A stretch of DNA of 64,000 bases from Cherax quadricarinatus (lineage: Eukaryota; Arthropoda; Malacostraca; Decapoda; Parastacidae). The notes beneath the pieces are model-generated. The model ran no database searches, was not told the origin of the DNA, and saw only the letters and a program-made list of their open reading frames with translations. Location of the stretch: contig NW_027195231.1 in the NCBI RefSeq assembly GCF_038502225.1, forward strand, positions 170,001 through 234,000, read 5' to 3'. Below are positions 1 through 12,000 of the stretch, piece after piece. How positions within the stretch are numbered: the stretch's first letter is position 1; every line of letters begins with the position of its first letter. Made by a program: the position numbers and the translations under genes.

Positions 1-879
1 CAGGTGTGCTGGTTTCGGTTGACCTGGTAAAAGTTTAAGTAGTTTTTTGCCTTGTTCTGATTTTCGTAAGATGCTACGAGCCTTTTGAAGGAAAGTCTGG
101 GTACTTTGAAGTAGCACTGATTCCGATACAGGCTGGTATGTGTTGGCATCGTTGAGAAGATTTAAGACTTTATTGTTGTAGTCGACAGTGTTGAGTAACA
201 CCACACCACCTCCTTTGTCAGCGGTTGTAATGACGATATCATCGTTGTTGGCCAAGTTCCTGAGTGCTTGGATGTATCTTCTGGGAATGACCGGTCTTGA
301 AGGCTCAGTAGCTGCAGCAGTGATAATTCCTTGGACAAAGCCCTTTTGAATCTCGGAGTCTCCAAAAGGTTGGTTCTTGGTTACCATATCCACCAGATTA
401 TGTTTCTTGTTGATGCCAGTAGTAAACTTGAGCCCTAGGCTGAGGGCTTCTGTCTCGGTGACGGTTAGTGTATAGGAAGATAAGTTATTTATGATTTCTG
501 GTCGTCCCATTTCGCTCCATTTGCTGTGGGAGCACAGGTCTTGTAGTTTTCGTGATAGCTTCAATTTCTGTTGGATGTTGGCAGTGGTAACTTGGCTGAG
601 TATATATTCTGCAGTCCTTCTGTCAGGAGTAGGAAGTGAAGCACGAATCTGAGCGGCACGTAATGAGGCCTCCTCCTGAGCAAGTCGCAGTTCATCAGAG
701 CTTTCTCTAAGGTAGGCGTAAACAGCAGGAGAGAAAGGGTGTCTAGATGTGGTCAGTTGTCGAGGAGTGGACCGTGGTACCACCATCTCAGCAAGACAGT
801 CTTCTAGGAAGATGTGTCGGTTCCGAAGACTATTAGCTTTGAGTAGGAGAGAAAGGTATTCTCTGTATGCTATGTCCAT
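1..879 (-). CDS. Penelope-like element ORF, N-terminal part, runs off window
   Basis: Reading the minus strand from an ATG at 877-879, the frame stays open to the window edge (about 293 codons). The 3' half includes a stretch like ADKGGGVVLLNTVDYNN, which matches in sequence the start of the neighbouring plus-strand PLE (from about 1098). This segment is therefore the 5' part of a second PLE copy lying head to head with it. In PLEs this region precedes the RT domain. No stop or frameshift is visible here, unlike in the right-hand copy. The RT and GIY-YIG domains would lie outside the window. The product would act in the element's own retrotransposition. Confident as PLE coding sequence; whether the full ORF is intact cannot be seen. 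Confidence 0.75.
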   Translation of the reverse strand, partial: MDIAYREYLSLLLKANSLRNRHIFLEDCLAEMVVPRSTPRQLTTSRHPFSPAVYAYLRESSDELRLAQEEASLRAAQIRASLPTPDRRTAEYILSQVTTANIQQKLKLSRKLQDLCSHSKWSEMGRPEIINNLSSYTLTVTETEALSLGLKFTTGINKKHNLVDMVTKNQPFGDSEIQKGFVQGIITAAATEPSRPVIPRRYIQALRNLANNDDIVITTADKGGGVVLLNTVDYNNKVLNLLNDANTYQPVSESVLLQSTQTFLQKARSILRKSEQGKKLLKLLPGQPKPAHL

Positions 880-903
880 AGTGTGTTGCAGTGTCAGACA
901 AGA

Positions 904-1098
904 TGGTATAAACCTTGGTAATAAATACCGACAAGTTGGTTTAGAAAGACACGTAAGCAAACACTATAACATATTTATTAGAAAACGTTTCGGTCCTGGG
1001 ACCTTGATCACTTCTAACATACAGAGGTAGAAAGACATTATATATATAGGCGGAGAGTGAGATGTGACGCACGTGACCTGAGGAATGTCATAAGAACA
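904..1098 (-). repeat. PLE terminal repeat, inverted arm
   Basis: This segment is a near-perfect reverse complement of about 2813-3007 (roughly 195 bp, with a one-base indel near the outer end). PLEs are known for LTR-like termini in mixed direct and inverted arrangement. Here the arm lies between the left minus-strand ORF and the right plus-strand ORF, so both copies share it. Confidence 0.85.
966..1029 (-). ncRNA. Hammerhead ribozyme, type I-like, swapped-core variant (minus strand)
   Basis: This is the reverse-strand twin of the motif at 2884-2945 and has the same sequence. On the minus strand it reads a stem I strand, GTGATCA, an extra A, stem II GGTCC/GGACC, then GAAACGTT and the second stem I strand. 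PLE termini are known to carry hammerheads. The core differs from CTGANGA at the two residues that pair with each other (C3 and G8). Confidence 0.7.
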
Positions 1099-2713
1099 CT
1101 CAACACTGTCGACTACAACAATAAAGTCTTAAATCTTCTCAACGATGCTAACACATACCAGCCTGTATCGGAATCAGTGCTACTTCAGAGTACCCAGATT
1201 TCCTTCAAAAGGCTCGTAGCATCTTACGAAAATCAGAACAAGGCAAGAAACTACTTAAACTTTTACCAGGTCAACCGAAACCAGCACGCCTGTATGGCCT
1301 TCCTAAGACACACAAACCTGGCATCCCACTACGGCCTATCACTTCGGGCATAGGGAGTGCACCACACAGACTAGCCGGCCACCTTACCAAATACCTTTCA
1401 GCACTTCTGGGCACAATTAGTCAAGCCCACCTCAAACACTCAGGCGACCTTCTCTCCCGAATTTCCAACCTGAATGTCAAAAACAAAAGCATGGCTTCCT
1501 TCGATGTCACAGCCCTCTTTACCAACGTTCCTACTGACGCTGCAATCAACATTCTGAGACAGAGGCTCACTGAAAACCACGACCTCCCTTTACCTCTTCT
1601 AGATTTCATCAATCTAGTGGAACTTTGTGTTAATTTCAACTTCTTCAAGTATCAGGACAACTGTTACAAACAATGCTTTGGGATGGCAATGGGCAGCCCG
1701 CTCAGTGCTGTGCTTGCCAACCTCTTCATGGAAAACCTGGAGACAGAGAAATTCAGCACCCTCATTCCCAACACCGTTACCTGGCTAAGATACGTTGATG
1801 ATATATTGGTTTTCTATCCGAGACGTCTCAATATCCAGGCCCTTCTCAACAAGATCAACGCAGTTGAACCATCAATAAAGTTTACACTTGAACTCGAAAA
1901 TGATGGCAAACTTCCTTTCCTCGACGTTCTACTGTGCAGATCTCCCGACAGTGACAAACTTCTCTTCAAAGTGTATAGAAAACCTACCATCAAGGACGAT
2001 CTTATACACTTTTATTCACACCAAGACACCCGCACTAAGAGAGGAGTCCTCATTGGCTTCTTCTTGAGAGCTCTTCGCATCTCCAGCCCTTGTTTTCTAG
2101 AAGAAGAATGCACTTACATAACACAAGCCTTTACACGTCTTCAGTTCCCATCTTTCTTCATCCGAAATTGCAGACTCAAGGCACAAGCTATCCTCAACAA
2201 ACCGCCCATGGAACAGCCCCTAAACAGTTCATAGTACTCCCATGTGGCGATGTTGCCACGAATACTCGCCGGGCACTTGCTATGAGTAACATCAACGTTT
2301 CCACCATAAACACATCATCTATCAAAGACCTCACTACGAAACGCAGCCCCACACCTCTAACTTCTACAGCAGGCGTCTATACTATCCCTTGTGGGTTCTG
2401 TCCCAAGAAATATGTAGGTGAGACAGGCAGAGATCTTGCAGTCCGCCTCAATGAGCATCGAAATGCCTCTAACAGAGACGATGTAAGGTACGCCTGTGTC
2501 CTCCACAGAGACTCCACGGGGCATTTGATAAACTGGAATGAGGCACAACTCGTTCTCACCGAACCAGACCTCAGACGCCGACGGTGCCTAGAAGCCTCAC
2601 TAATCGCCGTCACCGACACTATAGAACGCAACACTGGAAACTACAAAATTTCAAAAACATTGGCATACATGATACTTAAGCAGCACCAACCCAACAACAC
2701 AGGAGTCACATGA
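1084..2713 (+). pseudogene. PLE reverse transcriptase and GIY-YIG endonuclease, two frame breaks
   Basis: The N-terminal frame (NTVDYNNKVLNLL) is the same as in the left copy until about 1197. There one base is missing relative to the left copy and the frame shifts. The RT frame is then open to 2234: SMASFDVTALFTNVP (palm motif), the GMAMGSPLS block, and the catalytic YVDDILVFY box around 1792-1820. After a second shift near 2225 the frame to 2713 carries the GIY-YIG domain, with GVYTIPCGFC, YVGETGRDL and the NEHRN segment. This is the canonical Penelope order. All core motifs are present but no single frame joins them, so the copy is dead as written. The 3' end lies 100 bp before the terminal repeat. 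Confidence 0.88.
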
Positions 2714-2812
2714 TTTCATCGTCTACCAGTCCTCATCATAGGCAGAGGTTGTTTTGATAAGGACCTGCCTCGCATGGGCCAGTAGGCCTTCTACAGTGTT
2801 CCTCCAATCTTA

Positions 2813-3007
2813 TGTTCTTATGACATTCCTCAGGTCACGTGCGTCACATCTCACTCTCCGCCTATATATATAATGTCTTTCTACCTCTGTATGTTAGAAG
2901 TGATCAAGGTCCCAGGACCGAAACGTTTTCTAATAAATATGTTATAGTGTTTGCTTACGTGTCTTTCTAAAGCCAACTTGTCGGTATTTATTACCAAGGT
3001 TTATACC
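2813..3007 (+). repeat. PLE terminal repeat, right arm
   Basis: Inverted partner of 904-1098. It contains the plus-strand hammerhead and a short TATATATATA tract (about 2862-2871). Its outer end (GGTTTATACC) touches the tandem array within two bases. Confidence 0.85.
2884..2945 (+). ncRNA. Hammerhead ribozyme, type I-like, core GTGATCA instead of CTGATGA
   Basis: Read 5' to 3': stem I strand TGTATGTTAGAA; core GTGATCA (2900-2906); one extra A; stem II GGTCC-CA-GGACC; GAAAC (2920-2924); GTT as cleavage triplet; then TTCTAATAAATA, which pairs back to the first strand (UUCUAA with UUAGAA perfectly, further pairs beyond an A-A mismatch). Stem III is only the ACGT palindrome, as in minimal hammerheads thought to work as dimers. 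C3 is G and G8 is C, which would keep the C3-G8 pair in exchanged form. The extra A after A9 is shared with the canonical family at 24.6 kb and 63.4 kb. Activity is inferred, not shown. Confidence 0.7.
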
Positions 3008-3008
3008 A

Positions 3009-6000
3009 CCTGCATGCCTGTATCACTGGTGTGCTGATAAGTTGTGTGCACCTGTATGCCTGTATCACTGGTGCGCTGATAAGTTGTGTGCACCTGTATG
3101 CCTGTATCACTGGTGCGCTGATAAGTTGTGTGCACCTGTATGCCTGTATCACTGGTGTGCTGATAAGTTGTGTGCACCTGTGTGCCTCTATCACTGGTGT
3201 GCTGATAAGTTGTGTGCACCTGTATGCCTGTGTCACTAGTGCGCTGATAAGTTGTGTGCACCTGTATGCCTGTATCACTGGTGCGCTGATAAGTTGTGTG
3301 CACCTGTATGCCTGTATCACTGGTGTGCTGATAAGTTGTGTGCACCTGCATGCCTGTATCACTGGTGTGCTGATAAGTTGTGTGCACCTGTATGCCTGTA
3401 TCACTGGTGTGCTGATAAGTTGTGTGCACCTGTATCCCTGTGTCACTGGTGCACTGATAAGTTGTGTGCTCCTGTATGCCTGTATCACTGGTGCACTGAT
3501 AAGTTGTGTGCACCTGTATGCCTGTATCACTGGTGCGCTGATAAATTGTGTACACCTGTATGCCTGTATCACTGGTGCAGGGATAAGTTGTGTGCACCTG
3601 TATGCCTGTATCACTGGTGCGCTGATAAGTTGTGTGCACCTGTATGCCTGTATCACTGGTGCAGGGAGAAGTTGTGTGCACCTGTATGCCTGTATCACTG
3701 GTGCAGGGATAAGTTGTGTGCACCTGTATGCCTGTATCACTGGTGCACTGATAAGTTGTGTGCACCTGTATGCCTGTATCACTGGTGCAGGGATAAGTTG
3801 TGTGCACCTGTATGCCTGTATCACTGGTGCACTGATAAGTTGTGTGCACCTGTATGCCTGTATCACTAGTGCGCTGATAAGTTGTATGCACCTGTATGCC
3901 TGTATCACTGGTGTGCTGATAAGTTGTGTGCACCTGTATGCCTGTATCACTGGTGTGCTGATAAGTTGTGTTCACCTGTATGCCTGTATCACTGGTGCGC
4001 TGATAAGTTGTGTGCACCTGTATGCCTGTATCACTGGTGTGCTGATAAGTTGTGTGCACCTGTATACCTGTATCACTGGTGCGCTGATAAGTTGTGTGCA
4101 CCTGTATACCTGTATCACTGGTGCACTGATAAGTTGTGTGCACCTGTATGCCTGCATCACTGGTGCACTGATAAGTTGTGTGCACCTGTATGCCTGTATC
4201 ACTGGTGTGCTGATAAGTTGTGTGCACCTGTATGCCTGTATCACTGGTGTGCTGATAAGTTGTGTGCACCTGTATCCCTGTGTCACTGGTGCACTGATAA
4301 GTTGTGTGCACCTACATGCCTGCATCACTGGTGCACTGATAAGTTGTGTGCACCTGTATGCCTGTATCACTGGTTCACTGATAAGTTGTGTGCACCTGTA
4401 TGCCTGTATCACTGGTGCACTGATAAGTTGTGTGCACCTGTATGCCTGTATCACTGGTGCAGAGATAAGTTGTGTGCACCTGTATGCCTGTATCACTGGT
4501 GCGCTGATAAGTTGCGTGCACCTGTATGCCTGTATCACTGGTGCGCTGATAAGTTGTGTGCACCTGTGTGCCTGTATCACTGGTGCACTGATAAGTTGTG
4601 TGCACCTGTATGCCTGTATCACTGTGCAGGGATAAGTTTTGTGCACCTGTGTGCCTGTATCACTGGTGCACTGATAAGTTGCGTGCACCTGTATGCCTGT
4701 ATCACTGGTGAACTGGTAAGTTGTGTGCACCTGTATGCCTGTATCATTGGTGTGCTGATAAGTTGTGTGCACCTGTATGCCTGTATCACTGGTGCGCTGA
4801 TAAGTTGTGTGCACCTGTATGCCTGTATCACTGGTGTGCTGATAAGTTGTGTGCACCTACATGCCTGTATCACTGGTGTGCTGATAAGTTGTGTGCACCT
4901 GTATGCCTGTATCACTGGTGCGCTGATAAGTTGTGTGCATCTGTATGCCTGTATCACTGGTGTGCTGATAAGTTGTGTGCACCTGTATGCCTGCATCACT
5001 GGTGTGCTGATAAGTTGTGTGCACCTGTATGCCTGTATCACTGGTGTACTGATAAGTTGTGTGCACCTGTATGCCTGTATCAGTGGTGTGCTGATAAGTT
5101 GTGTGCACCTGTATGCCTGTATCACTGGTGCGCTGATAAGTTGTGTGCACCTGTATACCTGTATCACTGGTGCGCTGATAAGTTGTGTGCACCTGTATGC
5201 CTGTATCACTGGTGCACTGATAAGTTGTGTGCACCTGTATGCCTGTATCACTGGTGTGCTGATAAGTTGTGTGCACCTGTATGCCTGTATCACTGGTGTA
5301 CTGATAAGTTGTGTGCAACTGTATCCCTGTATCACTGGTGCACTGATCAGTTGTGTGCACCTGCATGCCTGTATCACTGGTGCACTGATAAGTTGTGTGC
5401 ACCTGTATGCCTGTATCACTGGTGCAGAGATAAGTTGTGTGCACCTGTATGCCTGTATCACTGGTGCGCTGATAAGTTGCGTGCACCTGTATGTCTGTAT
5501 CACTGGTGCGCTGATAAGTTGTGTGCACCTGTGTGCCTGTATCACTGGTGCACTGATAAGTTGTGTGCACCTGTATGCCTGTATCACTGTGCAGGGATAA
5601 GTTTTGTGCACCTTTGTGCCTGTATCACTGGTGCACTGATAAGTTGCGTGCACCTGTATGCCTGTATCACTGGTGAACTGGTAAGTTGTGTGCACCTGTA
5701 TGCCTGTATCATTGGTGTGCTGATAAGTTGTGTGCACCTGTATGCCTGTATCACTGGTGTGCTGATAAGTTGTGTGCACCTGTATGCCTGTATCACTGGT
5801 GTGCTGATAAGTTGTGTGCACCTGCATGCCTGTATCACTGGTGTGCTGATAAGTTGTGTGCACCTGTATGCCTGTGTCACTGGTGCGCTGATAAGTTGTG
5901 TGCATCTGTATGCCTGTATCACTGGTGTGCTGATAAGTTGTGTGCACCTGTATGCCTGCATCACTGGTGTGCTGATAAGTTGTGTGCACCTGTATGCCTG

Positions 6001-9000
6001 TATCACTGGTGTGCTGATAAGTTGTGTGCACCTGTATGCCTGTATCACTGGTGTGCTGATAAGTTCTGTGCACCTGTATGCCTGTATCACTGGTGCGCTG
6101 ATAAGTTGTGTGCACCTGTATACCTGTATCACTTGTGCGCTGATAAGTTGTGTGCACCTGTATGCCTGTATCACTGGTGCACTGATAAGTTGTGTGCACC
6201 TGTATGCCTGTATCACTGGTGCGCTGATAAGTTGTGTGCACCTGTATGCCTGTATCACTGGTGCGCTGATAAGTTGTGTGCATCTGTATGCCTGTATCAC
6301 TGGTGTGCTGATAAGTTGTGTGCACCTGTATGCCTGCATCACTGGTGTGCTGATAAGTTGTGTGCAACTGTATCCCTGTATCACTGGTGCACTGATCAGT
6401 TGTGTGCACCTGCATGCCTGTATCACTGGTGCACTGATAAGTTGTGTGCACCTGTATGCCTGTATCACTGGTGCACTGATAAGTTGTGTGCACCTGTATG
6501 CCTGTATCACTGGTGCACTGATAAGTTGTGTGCACCTGTATGCCTGTATCACTGGTGCAGGGATAAGTTGTGTGCACCTGTATGCCTGTATCACTGGTGC
6601 GCTGATAAGTTGCGTGCACCTGTATGCCTGTATCACTGGTGCGCTGATAAGTTGTGTGCACCTGTGTGCCTGTATCACTGGTGCACTGATAAGTTGTGTG
6701 CACCTGTATGCCTGTATCACTGTGCAGGGATTAGTTGTGTGCACCTGTGTGCCTGTATCACTGGTGCACTGATAAGTTGCGTGCACCTGTATGCCTGTAT
6801 CACTGGTGAACTGGTAAGTTGTGTGCACCTGTATGCCTGTATCACTGGTGCAGGGATAAGTTGTGTGCTCCTGTATGCCTGTATCACTGGTGCACTGATA
6901 AGTTGTGTGCACCTGTATGCCTGTATCACTGGTGCGCTGATAAATTGTGTACACCTGTATGCCTGTATCACTGGTGCAGGGATAAGTTGTGTGCACCTGT
7001 ATGCCTGTATCACTGGTGCGCTGATAAGTTGTGTGCACCTGTATGCCTGTATCACTGGTGCAGGGAGAAGTTGTGTGCACCTGTATGCCTGTATCACTGG
7101 TGCAGGGATAAGTTGTGTGCACCTGTATGCCTGTATCACTGGTGCACTGATAAGTTGTGTGCACCTGTATGCCTGTATCACTGGTGCAGGGATAAGTTGT
7201 GTGCACCTGTATGCCTGTATCACTGGTGCACTGATAAGTTGTGTGCACCTGTATGCCTGTATCACTAGTGCGCTGATAAGTTGTATGCACCTGTATGCCT
7301 GTATCACTGGTGTGCTGATAAGTTGTGTGCACCTGTATGCCTGTATCACTGGTGTGCTGATAAGTTGTGTTCACCTGTATGCCTGTATCACTGGTGCGCT
7401 GATAAGTTGTGTGCACCTGTATGCCTGTATCACTGGTGTGCTGATAAGTTGTGTGCACCTGTATACCTGTATCACTGGTGCGCTGATAAGTTGTGTGCAC
7501 CTGTATGCCTGTATCACTGGTGCGCTGATAAGTTGTGTACACCTGTATGCCTGTATCACTGGTGTGCTGATAATTTGTGTGCACCTGTATCACTGGTGTG
7601 CTGATAGGTTGTGTGCACCTGTATCCCTGTATCACTGGTGCACTGATAAGTTGTGTGCACCTGCATGCCTGTATCACTGGTGCATTGATAAGTTGTGTGC
7701 ACCTGTATGCCTGTATCACTGGTGCACTGATAAGTTGTGTGCACCTGTATGCCTGTATCACTGGTGCAGGGATAAGTTGTGTGCACCTCTATGCCTGTAT
7801 CACTGGTGCACTGATAAGTTGTGTGCACCTGTATTCCTGTATCACTGGTGCGCTGATAAGTTGTGTGCACCTGTATGCCTGTATCACTGGTGTGCTGATA
7901 AGTTGTGTGCACCTGTATGCCTGTATCACTGGTGCACTGATAAGTTGTGTGCACCTGTATGCCTGTATCACTGGTGCACATATAAGTTGTGTGCACCTGT
8001 ATGCCTGTATCACTGGTGCAGGGATAAGTTGTGTGCACCTGTATGCCTGTATCACTGGTGCACTGATAAGTTGTGTGCACCTGTATGCCTGTATCACTGG
8101 TGCAGGGAGAAGTTGTGTGCACCTGTATGCCTGTATCACTGGTGCAGGGATAAGTTGTGTGCACCTGTATGCCTGTATCACTGGTGCACTGATAAGTTGT
8201 GTGCACCTGTATGCCTGTATCACTGGTGCAGGGATAAGTTGTGTGCACCTGTATGCCTGTATCACTGGTGCACTGATAAGTTGTGTGCACCTGTATGCCT
8301 GTATCACTAGTGCGCTGATAAGTTGTATGCACCTGTATGCCTGTATCACTGGTGTGCTGATAAGTTGTGTGCACCTGTATGCCTGTATCACTGGTGTGCT
8401 GATAAGTTGTGTTCACCTGTATGCCTGTATCACTGGTGCGCTGATAAGTTGTGTGCACCTGTATGCCTGTATCACTGGTGTGCTGATAAGTTGTGTGCAC
8501 CTGTATACCTGTATCACTGGTGCGCTGATAAGTTGTGTGCACCTGTATGCCTGTATCACTGGTGCGCTGATAAGTTGTGTACACCTGTATGCCTGTATCA
8601 CTGGTGTGCTGATAATTTGTGTGCACCTGTATCACTGGTGTGCTGATAGGTTGTGTGCACCTGTATCCCTGTATCACTGGTGCACTGATAAGTTGTGTGC
8701 ACCTGCATGCCTGTATCACTGGTGCACTGATAAGTTGTGTGCACCTGTATGCCTGTATCACTGGTGCACTGATAAGTTGTGTGCACCTGTATGCCTGTAT
8801 CACTGGTGCACTGATAAGTTGTGTGCACCTGTATGCCTGTATCACTGGTGCACTGATAAGTTGTGTGCACCTGTATGCTTGTATCACTGGTGCGCTGATA
8901 AGTTGAGTGCACCTGTATGCCTGTATCACTGGTGTGCTGATAAGTTGTGTGCACCTGTATGCCTGTATCACTGGTGCGCTGATAAGTTGTGTGCACCTGT

Positions 9001-12000
9001 ATGCCTGTATCACTGGTGCACATATAAGTTGTGTGCACCTGTATGCCTGTATCACTGGTGCAGGGATAAGTTGTGTGCACCTGTATGCCTGTATCACTGG
9101 TGCACTGATAAGTTGTGTGCACCTGTATGCCTGTATCACTGGTGCACTGATAAGTTGTGTGCACCTGTATGCTTGTATCACTGGTGCAGGGATAAGTCGT
9201 GTGCACCTTTATGCCTGTATCACTGGTGCACTGATAAGTTGTGTGCACCTGTATGCCTGTATCACTGGTGCGCTGATAAGTTGTGTGCACCTGTATGTCT
9301 GTATCACTGGTGTGCTGATAAGTTGTGTGCACCTGTATGCCTGTATGACTGGTGCAGGGATAAGTTGTGTGCACCTGTATGCCTGTATCACTGGTGCAGG
9401 GATAAGTTGTGTGCACCTGTATGCCTGTATCACTGGTGCAGGGATAAGTTGTGTGCACCTGTATGCCTGTATCACTGGTGCACTGATAATTTGTGTGCAC
9501 CTGTATGCCTGTATCACTGGTGCAGGGATAAGTAGTGTGCACCTGTATGCCTGTATCACTGGTGCACTGATAAGTTGTGTGCACCTGTATGCCTGTATCA
9601 CTGGTGCAGGGATAAGTTGTGTGCACTTGTATGTCTGTATCACTGGTGCAGGGATAAGTTGTGTGCACTTGTATGCCTGTATCACTGGTGCAGGGATAAG
9701 TTGTGTGCACTTGTATGCCTGTATCACTGGTGCACTGATAAGTTGTGTGCACTTGTATGCCTGTATCACTGGTGCAGGGATATGTTGTGTGCACTTGTAT
9801 GCCTGTATCACTGGTGCAGGGATAAGTTGTGTGAACATGTATGTCTGTATCACTGGTGCAGGGATAAGTTGTGTGCACATGTATGCCTGTATCACTGGTG
9901 CAGGGATAAGTTGTGTGCACATGTATGCCTGTATCACTGGTGCAGGGATAAGTTGTGTGCACATGTATGCCTGTATCACTGGTGCAGGGATAAGTTGTGT
10001 GCACATGTATACCTGTATCACTGGTGCAGGGATAAGTTGTGTGCACATGTATGCCTGTATCACTGGTGCAGGGATAAGTTGTGTGCACATGTATGCCTGT
10101 ATCACTGGTGCAGGGATAAGTTGTGTGCACATGTATGCCTGTATCACTGGTGCAGGGATAAGTTGTGTGCACATGTATGCCTGTATCACTGTTGCAGGGA
10201 TAAGTTGTGTGCACTTGTATGCCTGTATCACTGGTGCAGGGATAAGTTGTGTGCACTTGTATGCCTGTATCACTGGTGCAGGGATAAGTTGTGTGCACTT
10301 GTATGCCTGTATCACTGGTGCAGGGATAAGTTGTGTGCACTTGTATGCCTGTATCACTGGTGCAGGGATAAGTTGAGTGCACTTGTATGCCTGTATCACT
10401 GGTGCAGGGATAAGTTGTGTGCACTTGTATGCCTGTATCACTGGTGCAGGGATAAGTTGTGTGCACATGTATGCCTGTATCACTGGTGCAAGGATAAGTT
10501 GTGTGCACTTGTATGCCTGTATCACTGGTGCAGGGATAAGTTGTGTGCACTTGTATGCCTGTATCACTGGTGCAGGGATAAGTTGTGTGCACTTGTATGC
10601 CTGTATCACTGGTGCAGGGATAAGTTGTGTGCACTTGTATGCCTGTATCACTGGTGCAGGGATAAGTTGTGTGCACTTGTATGCCTGTATCACTGGTGCA
10701 GGGATAAGTTGTGTGCACTTGTATGCCTGTATCACTGGTGCAGGGATAAGTTTTGTGCACTTGTATGCCTGTATCACTGGTGCATGGATAAGTTGTGTGC
10801 ACTTGTATGCCTGTATCACTGGTGCAGGGATAAGTTGTGTGCACTTGTATGCCTGAATCACTGGTGCAGGGATAAGTTGTGTGCACTTGTATGCCTGTAT
10901 CACTGGTGTAGGGATAAGTTGTGTGCACTTGTGTGCCTGTATCACTGGTGCATGGATAAGTTGTGTGCACTTGTATGCCTGTATCACTGGTGCAGGGATA
11001 AGTTGTGTGCACTTGTATGCCTGTATCACTGGTGCAGGGATAAGTTGTGTGCACTTGTATGCCTGTATCACTGGTGCAGGGATAAGTTGTGTGCACTTGT
11101 ATGCCTGTATCACTGGTGCAGGGATAAGTTGTGTGCACTTGTATGCCTGTATCACTGGTGCAGGGATAAGTTGTGTGCACTTGTATGCCTGTATCACTGG
11201 TGCAGGGATAAGTTGTGTGCACTTGTATGCCTGTATCACTGGTGCAGGGATAAGTTGTGTGCACTTGTATGCCTGTATCACTGGTGCAGGGATAAGTTGT
11301 GTGCACTTGTATGCCTGTATCACTGGTGCAGGGATAAGTTGTGTGCACTTGTATGCCTGTATCACTGGTGCAGGGATAAGTTGTGTGCACTTGTATGCCT
11401 GTATCACTGGTGCAGGGATAAGTTGTGTGCACTTGTATGCCTGTATCACTGGTGCAGGGATAAGTTGTATGCACTTGTATGCCTGTATCACTGGTGCAGG
11501 GATAAGTTGTGTGCACTTGTATGCCTGTATCACTGGTGCAGGGATAAGTTGTGTGCACTTGTATGCCTGTATCACTGGTGCAGGGATAAGTTGTGTGCAC
11601 TTGTATGCCTGTATCACTGGTGCAGGGATAAGTTGTGTGCACTTGTATGCCTGTATCACTGGTGCAGGGATAAGTTGTGTGCACTTGTATGCCTGTATCA
11701 CTGGTGCAGGGATAAGTTGTGTGCACTTGTATGCCTGTATCACTGGTGCAGGGATAAGTTATGTGCACTTGTATGCCTGTATCACTGGTGCAGGGATAAG
11801 TTGTGTGCACTTGTATGCCTGTATCACTGGTGCAGGGATAAGTTGTGTGCACTTGTATGCCTGTATCACTGGTGCAGGGATAAGTTGTGTGCACATGTAT
11901 GCCTGTATCACTGGTGCAGGGATAAGTTGTGTGCACTTGTATGCCTGTATCACTGGTGCAGGGATAAGTTGTGTGCACATGTATGCCTGTATCACTGGTG

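Larger units (their letters stand above)
904..3007 (+). mobile_element. Penelope-like element, right copy with inverted termini
   Basis: The element consists of a 195-bp inverted arm (904-1098), a broken RT plus GIY-YIG reading frame, and the matching arm (2813-3007). It directly abuts the 42-bp tandem array at 3009. PLEs copy through target-primed reverse transcription; their RT resembles telomerase, and the GIY-YIG nuclease nicks the target. Its 5' coding region is truncated at the junction with the inverted arm. No TSD could be assigned because the left copy continues out of the window. Confidence 0.85.
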
